From Aeoliella straminimaris (GTDB lineage Bacteria > Planctomycetota > Planctomycetia > Pirellulales > Lacipirellulaceae), in contig NZ_JAMXLR010000073.1 of the NCBI RefSeq assembly GCF_024054565.1, positions 62,001-126,000 of the forward strand: a DNA stretch of 64,000 nt. The letters are read 5' to 3'. Position numbers and translations under genes: made by a program. Position 1 is the stretch's first letter; the number at the start of each line of letters is the position of its first letter. Below, piece after piece: positions 27,484-34,887 of the stretch. The notes under the pieces were generated by a model that did no database searches, had not been told where the DNA came from, and worked only from the letters and a program-made list of their open reading frames with translations.

Positions 27484-27774
27484 TTGCGTTACCGTTTACG
27501 AACTCTGGTCTTCGTCGTTCCGTTGGTTGTGGCGATTGTGTTTAGCCTCATTGTGCGGGAGATTCTCCACGATCATGCAGTCCGGAATCTGGAGTACGCC
27601 ATGACCCGCGAGCAAGTGCTCGAGCTGTGTGGTCCGCCTCAAGAAAGGCCAAACGGCGATGAATGGACCTGGACCTATGACATCTGGTGGGCACAGGGCT
27701 GGGCGAATGTCTATTTTGATGACCAGGACCAGGTGCACGGAATCGACATCGAATCGCCCTTCGATGGACTGTAA
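27484..27774 (+). CDS. Small exported protein, SmpA/OmlA-like
   Basis: TTG 27484, with GGAG upstream, gives 96 residues. One N-terminal membrane helix or uncleaved signal (about 7-24) is followed by MTREQVLELCGPPQERPNGDEWTWTY. That resembles the core of SmpA/OmlA (BamE-like) domains, where a Gly-Pro-Pro turn follows a short helix. Unlike BamE there is no lipobox. Function unknown; it may be a small periplasmic folding or envelope factor. Confidence 0.6.
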   Translation: MRYRLRTLVFVVPLVVAIVFSLIVREILHDHAVRNLEYAMTREQVLELCGPPQERPNGDEWTWTYDIWWAQGWANVYFDDQDQVHGIDIESPFDGL

Positions 27775-28074
27775 ACCTCTATCGGGTAAAGCACGGCCCG
27801 GTTGCGGTCTCGGTCACACGCCGGCTGGTGGATTGCTTCTCTCTCGACCACTACCAAATACTCGCGTCAACCTGGGGCGGCACTTGGCTCGTACCTCGCC
27901 GGCGCTTGCCCCAGGCTATCATATTTCGCCCCTTCGGGGCTGCTCTCATTCGTTGCTTTTCTTCAAAAATCCGTGCCCATCAGTGTTCATCCATGGCTGA
28001 AAAGCTGCCGTAACTGCGCGGAGCTTGTTACGGCCTACGAACTCCGCGTTCTCAGTGCGCTCTGTGGTTGATAG
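27775..28074. repeat. Extragenic repeat-rich gap
   Basis: Between convergent genes. CCTGGGGC (27871-27878) pairs with GCCCCAGG (27908-27915), and GCCCCTTCGGGGC (27928-27940) is a tight hairpin. The tail contains an ATCCGTG...TTCATCC phrase related to the element at 34612-34866. No gene is seen. Confidence 0.5.
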
Positions 28075-28962
28075 TTAAATCACCACCTCATCAATCGACT
28101 CCGCCCCCACGGCCAGCATCAACAGGCGGTCGAAGCCCAGGGCCACGCCAGCGCAGGGAGGCATGCCGGGGTCGGTCATTGCGGCCAGCAGCATTTCGGG
28201 CAGCGGCAGGGTAGGGCGGCCGAACTCGGTGCGGCCTTCGTTGGCGATGGCCAGCCGTTCGCGCAGTTCCACCGGGTCGGTGAGTTCGTGGTAGCCGTTC
28301 GCCAGTTCGACACCCCCGTGGTACAGCTCGAACCGCTCGGCTACTTGCACGGCCTGCTCGTCGATTGTCGTCGCGGCCAGCGCCGATTGGCTGGCGGGGT
28401 AGTGATAAAGCAGCTCGGGCGCGCCCGAGCCCAACGCCGGTTCCACGTGCCTGGCCAGCAGCAGATTCAGCAGCTCGTCGCGATCGTCGAGCACTTCGCC
28501 AGCTTTCTTTTGCAATTGTTCGAGCGGAGCAGTGTGGGGATCGATGCCCACGCTGCGCTGGAACGCTTCGCGGTACGAAGTGCGTGTTGCGGTTGGTGTC
28601 CCGAGCATTTGCTGCAGCAGCTCGTCCAGCAGGCCCATGCCCGCCTGCATGTCGTCGCCGGGGCGGTACCATTCGATCATGGTGAACTCGGGCCGGTGCA
28701 GCTTGCCGCGCTCGCCCCGGCGGAAGCATTGGGCGATTTCGAAGATCGGCCCGCTCCCCGCACACAGCAGCCGCTTCATGTGCATCTCGGGCGAAGCTTG
28801 CAGGTAGCCCAACCCCGGGGCCTCGAAAGGGTCGATGTGCAGTTCGGGAATGATCTCCACGTCGACGCGCGGTGTGGCGACTTCGGTGAAGCCTCGGTCG
28901 CTGAAAAACTGCCGCACGTTGGCCAGCAGTTCGGCGCGTCGCTTCAATATCGCGCTGGTCAT
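28075..28962 (-). CDS. epmA: EF-P beta-lysylation enzyme EpmA (GenX/PoxA)
   Basis: Protein of 295 residues resembling the catalytic half of lysyl-tRNA synthetase without the anticodon-binding domain, as in EpmA. Class II motifs are visible: motif 2 FEIAQCFRRGE...HRPEFTMIEWY and motif 3 GVALGFDRLLML. It ligates (R)-beta-lysine to a conserved Lys of EF-P. Its ATG overlaps the stop of the upstream M48 protease gene by four bases (ATGA), implying translational coupling. EF-P (31792-32370) and EpmB (32508-33524) are in the same locus, which supports the assignment strongly. No EpmC hydroxylase gene is seen. Confidence 0.92.
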   Translation of the reverse strand: MTSAILKRRAELLANVRQFFSDRGFTEVATPRVDVEIIPELHIDPFEAPGLGYLQASPEMHMKRLLCAGSGPIFEIAQCFRRGERGKLHRPEFTMIEWYRPGDDMQAGMGLLDELLQQMLGTPTATRTSYREAFQRSVGIDPHTAPLEQLQKKAGEVLDDRDELLNLLLARHVEPALGSGAPELLYHYPASQSALAATTIDEQAVQVAERFELYHGGVELANGYHELTDPVELRERLAIANEGRTEFGRPTLPLPEMLLAAMTDPGMPPCAGVALGFDRLLMLAVGAESIDEVVI

Positions 28963-30965
28963 GCGTCCTTCGCTCCCCAGAACGCGGGGGCGGGGTTCAC
29001 CGGCTGGCCAGCGATCAACGGTGGTACCGGACAGTCGAGCAAATCGGCAATGCCGCGGAGCAACTCGGCCTCGGCCACCTTCACTTCGCCGTCGGCGCAG
29101 ATCACTTCGGCGCTGGCGTCGAGCACCAGGCCGCGCTGCCGTTCGGCAACGCGCGAAAGGGTGTCGAGGGCGTCCTTCAACTTGGCAAGGCTGCACTGAT
29201 TGCGGGGCAGCCAGGTGAGCTTCACGTTGGGCAGCATCGGCTCGGCCGTGCGAAACGCCTGCTCGGCTTGCTGGTCGTTGTGACCCACGTGGGCGAGCGT
29301 GGCCAGCAGCATCGAGCATTCGTCGCCCAGACGCTGCAAGCCATAGTACAGCGTGACCACGCGACGCTGACTGCGGTACTCTGGCTCGAGGTGCCGCTCG
29401 ATGATGCGGCCGAGTGTCCACTCGAACAGCCCCAGGTTTTCATCGGCGGCCACCAGCGCGTGCACGCACTTGGTGAATACGTCGAATTGCGAAGCTGACA
29501 TCGAGCGCAGGGCCGGAATGCACATGTCCACAAGTGGCAGCCTGCCACGGGGCTCGATATTGGCGACATCGCGCTGCAACTTGCTGGCGGCGTGCAGTAC
29601 CGCAGGATCGGCCGTTTGTCGCAGTGCGGCGATCTGCTTCTCCCGCACTTCGCGGCGGCTGTCGAGCAGCAGGCAGTACACCACGGCGCGGGCTTCGTGG
29701 GGTTCGCGGGCCGCGTCGCGGACGGCCGCGGGCAGTTCGGCGATGACCTTGGCCGCGTGCTGGCGATGAATTTCCTGAGGTTCGCCCACCTGTTCGACGG
29801 CATCGTCCACAATGCCCAGGTCGACGATATCGCTGGTGTCCGCCGTTACGGCCGGAGTATCACCCGCCAGCGAAGAGACGCCCGCCACGCCGGCGCTCGA
29901 GGCCGCGGCGCCGCTTGCTGCCACGCTGGCGATCGGTTCGGGGTACTTTCCATCCCAGGTGGGTTCGATCGCCAGGATGCGTTTGGGCAGCGGCGGGTGG
30001 GTGGCCATCAGGCCGCTGAATCCCTCGAACACGCCTTGGGCGAAGAACATGTGGCTGGCTTCGTTGGCGGCTGGTGTCTTGAGTTTCGAACCGTTCGCCG
30101 CGGCGCCAATGCGCTTCAGTGCGCCACCAATACCATCCGGATTGCGGGTAAACTGCACCGCCGAGGCGTCGGCCAGGTACTCGCGCTGACGCGAGACGGC
30201 CGCCTTCATCAGGCCGCCGATAAATGTGCCGATGAACCCCAGCACCATCAGCGCCAGGCCAATGGCCAGTACCACCAATACGGCGCTTCCTTTGCCGCGG
30301 TCGCTTCTACTGCGGCCGCTGAAGAACGTTGACCGCAGGAGCAATTGTCCAGTGAGCCCCAGCAGCAGAATGCCATGCAGGATGCCGATGAGGCGGATGC
30401 TCATCTTCATGTCGCCGTTGAGGATGTGGCTGAACTCGTGGGCGATCACGCCTTGCAGTTGTTCGCGCGAGAGTTGCTCGATGGCCCCACGGGTTACCCC
30501 CACCACGGCGTCGCTCGGTGTGTAGCCGGCGGCAAAGGCGTTGATACCGGGCTCCTCCATCAGGAATACTGGCGGCACCGGCACGCCCGAGGCGATGGCC
30601 ATTTCCTCCACCACGTTCAGCAGCTTTCGCTCGGCGAGGCCCGACTCGTTGGGGTGAAGCCGACGGCCACCCAGCCGGCTGGCGACACCTGAGCCACCGC
30701 CGCTGCGAAGTTCAAAAACCTTGAACAGCGTACCGCCCACCACCATAACGAGTGCTCCGCCGGCAGCCAGCAGCGGAATCTCGTACCCGCGTTGCTGGCC
30801 GTGGCCATCCAGCGCGCCACCGTACGAATCGTACCCTTCCATGGCGAACAGGGTGACAAAGAACGTGGCAACAACGATGCCCAAGGTTGCCAGCAGGAAC
30901 ATGCCGATCAGCCAAACCGTGTTGCGACGCGCCGCGGATTGCCGTTCGAAGAAGTCAGTTGCCAT
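28959..30965 (-). CDS. M48 membrane metalloprotease with C-terminal TerB-like domain
   Basis: Protein of 668 residues. Two N-terminal membrane helices (about 17-42 and 65-85) and two central ones surround an HtpX-type domain with HEFSH (H176, E177, H180) and the third ligand in REYLAD (E262). Unlike HtpX (about 290 residues), it continues for some 300 residues. The extension is mostly helical and ends in DASAEVICADGEVKVAEAELLRG...LDCPVPPL, typical of a TerB-like metal-binding helical domain. It probably degrades damaged membrane proteins. It sits downstream of LemA, a frequent partner of M48 proteases, and overlaps epmA. The cytosolic tail may sense stress. Confidence 0.88.
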   Translation of the reverse strand: MATDFFERQSAARRNTVWLIGMFLLATLGIVVATFFVTLFAMEGYDSYGGALDGHGQQRGYEIPLLAAGGALVMVVGGTLFKVFELRSGGGSGVASRLGGRRLHPNESGLAERKLLNVVEEMAIASGVPVPPVFLMEEPGINAFAAGYTPSDAVVGVTRGAIEQLSREQLQGVIAHEFSHILNGDMKMSIRLIGILHGILLLGLTGQLLLRSTFFSGRSRSDRGKGSAVLVVLAIGLALMVLGFIGTFIGGLMKAAVSRQREYLADASAVQFTRNPDGIGGALKRIGAAANGSKLKTPAANEASHMFFAQGVFEGFSGLMATHPPLPKRILAIEPTWDGKYPEPIASVAASGAAASSAGVAGVSSLAGDTPAVTADTSDIVDLGIVDDAVEQVGEPQEIHRQHAAKVIAELPAAVRDAAREPHEARAVVYCLLLDSRREVREKQIAALRQTADPAVLHAASKLQRDVANIEPRGRLPLVDMCIPALRSMSASQFDVFTKCVHALVAADENLGLFEWTLGRIIERHLEPEYRSQRRVVTLYYGLQRLGDECSMLLATLAHVGHNDQQAEQAFRTAEPMLPNVKLTWLPRNQCSLAKLKDALDTLSRVAERQRGLVLDASAEVICADGEVKVAEAELLRGIADLLDCPVPPLIAGQPVNPAPAFWGAKDA

Positions 30966-31042
30966 TACCAACCATTTGTGGAATGGATGCGTAGGGTGCG
31001 AGCTGGAGCGCTAGTCTGTCCAATGTCCGGCTCGACCGGAAA

Positions 31043-31657
31043 TCAGTCGAACGAGACGGACGGTGCCTCGGCGATGGCGGCCGAGTCGAACTGCAGCAGT
31101 TCGGCGTTCATCGTGTGGCCGAACATGCTGGCGAACACCACCGGCGGGAACGACTCGCGGTAGGTGTTGTACTCGGTAACCGAGTCGTTGTAATGCTGCC
31201 GGGCGAAGCTCACCTTGTTTTCGGTGGCGGTCAGTTCCTCGGTCAGCTGCATCATGTTCTGGTTCGCTTTCAGGTCGGGGTAGGCCTCGGCCACGGCGAA
31301 CAGTCGGCCCAACACGCCGCTCAGCCCCTTCTCGGCACTGGCCAGGTCGGCCATCGCGCCGGCCGCCCCAGGATGCTCGGCCGCTGCTTTCAAACTGCCC
31401 AAGGCCTGGTTACGAGCCGAGATCACCGCCTCGAGGGTTTCGCGTTCGTGCTTCATGTAGCCCTTGGCGGTCTCGACCAGGTTGGGAATCAGGTCGTACC
31501 GTCGCTGCAGTTGCACTTCGATTTGCGAGAACGCGTTCTCGTAGCGGTTCTCCAGCGTGACCAGGCGGTTATAGATGCCGATGCCGTACATCAGTGCAAT
31601 GACGCCGAACGCAATGACGACGCCCACAATGATCAGCAGAATGGTTCCAGATCCCAT
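31043..31657 (-). CDS. lemA: LemA-family membrane protein
   Basis: Protein of 204 residues; AGGA nine bases upstream of its ATG. One N-terminal membrane helix (about 5-27) precedes the LemA signature: YNRLVTLENRYENAFSQIEVQLQRRYDLIPNLVET and later NDSVTEYNTYRESFPPVVFASMFG. LemA proteins form helical bundles facing the periplasm or cytoplasm; their exact task is not settled. The gene lies directly upstream of, and in line with, an M48 metalloprotease, an arrangement seen in many bacteria. The pair likely forms a membrane-quality unit. Confidence 0.93.
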   Translation of the reverse strand: MGSGTILLIIVGVVIAFGVIALMYGIGIYNRLVTLENRYENAFSQIEVQLQRRYDLIPNLVETAKGYMKHERETLEAVISARNQALGSLKAAAEHPGAAGAMADLASAEKGLSGVLGRLFAVAEAYPDLKANQNMMQLTEELTATENKVSFARQHYNDSVTEYNTYRESFPPVVFASMFGHTMNAELLQFDSAAIAEAPSVSFD

Positions 31658-31791
31658 GCGTGTATTCCTGTTGGTTGAGGTCGGTTGACGCTAGGTGGTA
31701 TTCGCCGCTGGCGCTGGAATCTTGATTCGTGGCCGTTTGCTCCGCAAACGAGCAATAGGGCCCTGCCGACGAGCAGAGCTAAATTCTAGCA

Positions 31792-32370
31792 TTATTCCGG
31801 CGCGTTGGTCCGCTCGATGTACTCGAAAGTGCGGGTGTCGACGCGGAGCCAGTCGCCCGTGTTGATGAACGCGGGGGCCTGGATTTCGGCGCCGGTTTCC
31901 AGCTTCACCGGCTTCGAAACATTGGTAGCCGTGTTGCCCTTAGCGGCGGGCTCGGCGTACTCGACTTGCAGGATGACGTGGTTGGGGGGCGTCACGCCGA
32001 TCGGCTGGTTGTTGAAGGTAATGATCTGGCAGTCGAGGCCCTCTTTGAGAAACCCGGCGAAGTCGCCCACCTGCTCGGCGCTCAGTTCGTATTGCTCGTA
32101 GTCGATGTTGTTCATGAATACGAACGCATCGGCCTGGCGGTACAGGTACTGGGCGGTGAATTCCATGACGTCGGCCGCTTCGAGCGTTTGACCCGCGCGG
32201 TAGGTGCGGTCGACCACGGTGTTGCGAATGAGGTTCTTCAGCTTGCATTCATACAGCGCGGTGCCCTTGCCCGGCTTGCGGAAGTTCATTTCCACCATCA
32301 GAAATGGTACGCCATCGATCTGGACCTTCAGGCCCTTGCGAAAGTCGCTGGTGTTGTACGTGCTTGGCAC
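31792..32370 (-). CDS. efp: Translation elongation factor P
   Basis: The three OB-like domains of EF-P are recognisable from STYNTSDFRKGLKVQIDG onward. The modified loop is KPGKGTA, with K35 (counting from GTG 32370) as the expected EpmA target. EF-P relieves ribosome stalling at consecutive prolines. The start is uncertain: GTG 32370 gives 192 residues, close to the family length; an upstream ATG at 32430 adds 20 residues without homology. On the minus strand a TACAAT box lies between the two, favouring the shorter form. The gene is divergent from epmB. Confidence 0.93.
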   Translation of the reverse strand: MPSTYNTSDFRKGLKVQIDGVPFLMVEMNFRKPGKGTALYECKLKNLIRNTVVDRTYRAGQTLEAADVMEFTAQYLYRQADAFVFMNNIDYEQYELSAEQVGDFAGFLKEGLDCQIITFNNQPIGVTPPNHVILQVEYAEPAAKGNTATNVSKPVKLETGAEIQAPAFINTGDWLRVDTRTFEYIERTNAPE

Positions 32371-32507
32371 TGCTTCGGTTCCGTTTTCAAGTTGATCGAA
32401 TTTAGTGTATTGTACGAGGTCAGCCTCCATTTCCGGCGAGTCGCAGCTCGTCGGCTGGGGCTTCTGGCGAGACCGATCCCCGTTAAGCCTACCTTAGGGA
32501 ATCCACC

Positions 32508-33524
32508 ATTTTAGCGACCACCAGCCAATCTGTCCGCCCCACTCCGGATGCCCAAAACCCCAAAGATTGGCGGGATGCCCTGCGCAGTGCGTTCCGCACG
32601 CCCGACGAGCTGTGCGACTACCTGGGCCTGCCGCGCGAGGTGGCGGCCGCGGCCCGCGATTTCCCCATGCTGGTGCCGCGGAGCTATGCCGGCCGTATGC
32701 GGCATGGCGACGCCGCCGACCCACTGCTCAGGCAGGTGCTGCCGGTCGATGCCGAGCACCTGCCGCTGCCCGGATTCACCACCGACCCGGTGGGGGATCG
32801 CCAAGCCGAGTCGGGCCGGGGACTGCTACATAAGTACCATGGGCGGGTGCTGCTGGTGCTCACGGGGGCCTGCGCCGTGAACTGCCGCTACTGCTTCCGC
32901 CGCCACTATCCGTACAACACAGCCTCGGCCGGCCCGAAAGAATGGAAGGCGGCACTCGAAGCGATTGCGGCGGACGACTCGGTGGAGGAGGTCATCCTGT
33001 CGGGGGGCGACCCGCTGATGCTGGCCGATGCGCTGCTGGCGGAACTCGCCGAGGCTATTGAGCAGATCTCGCACGTCCGTCGGCTCCGCATCCATACCCG
33101 GCTGCCGATCGTGATGCCCGAGCGGGTGACCGACCAATGGACCCAATGGCTCGCGGCCGGGCGGCTTACGAAGGTGGTCGTGGTGCACGCCAATCATGCG
33201 AATGAGCTCGACCGGCAGGTGGGCAGTTCGCTGGCGCGATTGCGGGCCACCGGCGCAACCCTGCTCAATCAGGCGGTGTTGCTGCGGGGCGTGAACGACT
33301 CGACCGCCGCTCAGCGCGAACTGTGCGAGCGGCTGGTCGAACAGGGCGTCACGCCGTACTATTTGCATCAACTCGACCGCGTGGCCGGCGCTGGGCACTT
33401 CGAGGTGCCGGTGCCCGAAGGCTTGGAGATTATTCGCCAACTGCGCGCGACGCTGCCCGGTTACATGGTGCCGCGGTACGTGCAGGAGATTGCCGGCGAG
33501 CCGAACAAGCGAGTGCTGGCATGA
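32508..33524 (+). CDS. epmB: EF-P modification enzyme EpmB (lysine 2,3-aminomutase family), ATT start
   Basis: Radical-SAM, PLP-dependent enzyme converting (S)-alpha-lysine to (R)-beta-lysine for EpmA. C122, C126 and C129 (CAVNCRYC) bind the 4Fe-4S cluster; K334 in GEPNKRVLA is the expected PLP Lys, as in short EpmB-type enzymes. The first in-frame ATG/GTG/TTG is GTG 32640. But family-like sequence (NPKDWRDALRSAFRTPDEL) runs about 30 residues upstream of it, and a TAA at 32484 bounds the frame. The only good start is ATT 32508, seven bases after AGGGA (32496-32500). That gives 338 residues, matching EpmB length. Its stop overlaps the rlmN start. Confidence 0.9.
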   Translation: MLATTSQSVRPTPDAQNPKDWRDALRSAFRTPDELCDYLGLPREVAAAARDFPMLVPRSYAGRMRHGDAADPLLRQVLPVDAEHLPLPGFTTDPVGDRQAESGRGLLHKYHGRVLLVLTGACAVNCRYCFRRHYPYNTASAGPKEWKAALEAIAADDSVEEVILSGGDPLMLADALLAELAEAIEQISHVRRLRIHTRLPIVMPERVTDQWTQWLAAGRLTKVVVVHANHANELDRQVGSSLARLRATGATLLNQAVLLRGVNDSTAAQRELCERLVEQGVTPYYLHQLDRVAGAGHFEVPVPEGLEIIRQLRATLPGYMVPRYVQEIAGEPNKRVLA

Positions 33525-34603
33525 GCGACCTGCCCATCCTCCAGAACGTTTCTCTTTACGACGCCGCTGCCGTGGAATCGCTGCGGCGCGCGCTGGCGCT
33601 CGATCCCCACCTGGTGCATCGCCTGCGAACGGTGCTATGGAAGAAGTTCGCTGGCCGCGAGGCGGCGCTCCACGAACTGCCGCCGGCCGCTCGGGAGGTA
33701 TTCGCCCAGCACGTGGAGTTTCACCCGCTCACACTCGACGTCAGGCTCGACTCGGCCGAAGACGGCGCCACCAAGCTGGTGTTTCGCACGGCCGGCGATC
33801 AGCGGATCGAATCGGTGCTGCTGCGGGCCGGGACGGGGCGGACCGCGCTGTGCATTTCGAGCCAGGTAGGCTGTGCGGCCAATTGCGATTTTTGCGCCAC
33901 CGGCAAAATGGGCTTCTTCGCCAACCTGTCGGCCGGCGAGATGCTCGATCAGATTGTACAAGCCAACGAGCAGATCAAGGACGAGGGCCGCACCGTACGA
34001 AACATCGTGCTGATGGGCATGGGCGAGCCGTTTCACAACGAGCCGGCCGTGTACGAGGTGCTCGATACGCTCACGGATGGCCGCGGCTTCAACCACCCGG
34101 CCAGCCGCATTTTGATTTCCACCGTGGGCATCCCCGACGCCATGCTGCGTTGCGGGCGGCGTTATCCCAGCGTGAACCTGGCGCTCAGCCTGCACTCGGT
34201 CCGTCAGGAGGTCCGCGAGCGGATTATCCCGCTGGCCAGGAAGCACCCGCTCGACGAGCTTCGCCAGGCCATCGTGGAGCTCAACGCCATTCAGCCGTCG
34301 ACCGTGATGATCGAGTACCTGATGCTCGCGGGCGTGAACGATTCGTTGGAGGACGCCGCGGAGCTGGTCCGCTACCTCGACGGCCTGCGCGTGCACGTGA
34401 ACCTGATCCCGTACAACCCGATCGAAGGCGCTCCCGAACTGAAGAGTTCGCCGCGCGAGGTTAGCGACCTCTTTGCCGACCATCTAAAGGCGGCCGGGCT
34501 GACCACGACCATCCGCTACTCGATGGGCGCGGATATCGAAGCCGCCTGCGGGCAGTTGGTGCAGCAGCTGGAACGCAAGCGGAGAACCACTGCCACTCAG
34601 TGA
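33521..34603 (+). CDS. rlmN: Dual-specificity rRNA/tRNA adenine-C2 methyltransferase RlmN
   Basis: Protein of 360 residues. The radical-SAM Cys triad is CAANCDFC (C118, C122, C125). GMGEPFHN, SLHSVRQEVRERIIPLA and the closing GADIEAACGQL are RlmN/Cfr signatures, the last carrying the methylated Cys (C343). RlmN methylates C2 of A2503 in 23S rRNA and A37 of some tRNAs. ATG 33521 overlaps the epmB stop by four bases, so the two radical-SAM genes are probably co-translated. That places another translation-fidelity factor in the EF-P locus. Confidence 0.95.
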   Translation: MSDLPILQNVSLYDAAAVESLRRALALDPHLVHRLRTVLWKKFAGREAALHELPPAAREVFAQHVEFHPLTLDVRLDSAEDGATKLVFRTAGDQRIESVLLRAGTGRTALCISSQVGCAANCDFCATGKMGFFANLSAGEMLDQIVQANEQIKDEGRTVRNIVLMGMGEPFHNEPAVYEVLDTLTDGRGFNHPASRILISTVGIPDAMLRCGRRYPSVNLALSLHSVRQEVRERIIPLARKHPLDELRQAIVELNAIQPSTVMIEYLMLAGVNDSLEDAAELVRYLDGLRVHVNLIPYNPIEGAPELKSSPREVSDLFADHLKAAGLTTTIRYSMGADIEAACGQLVQQLERKRRTTATQ

Positions 34604-34611
34604 AGGAATTC

Positions 34612-34866
34612 GTCGCGGATTTGCGCGGATTGGGCCGGATTACCGCGGATGAAAGGTAATCAGGCGGGCCGTCGAGAAAGAAGGCTTGTTCGATTCTCGC
34701 GAGATGTTCTTAACCACAACGGCACAACAAACAGGACGTAAGAGAGACGCCTGCATTCCGCTACGATCCAAATCCGCCGTTGTGATCGTTGTGCCGTCGT
34801 GGATGATCTGGATCAGCTCTCCGAAACATCTGCGTGCATCCGCCTAGATCCGCGCAAATCCGCGAC
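34612..34866. repeat. Nested inverted-repeat element between convergent genes
   Basis: Outer arms GTCGCGGATTTGCGCGGAT (34612-34630) and its exact reverse complement (34848-34866), imperfectly extended to about 40 bases each. Inner arms CCACAACGGCACAAC (34714-34728) and GTTGTGCCGTCGTGG (34788-34802) pair at 14 of 15 positions. The element fills almost the whole gap between rlmN and the methyltransferase gene. It encodes nothing recognisable. Confidence 0.8.
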
Positions 34867-34887
34867 TGATCTCGCTTGAGTGGGCTT

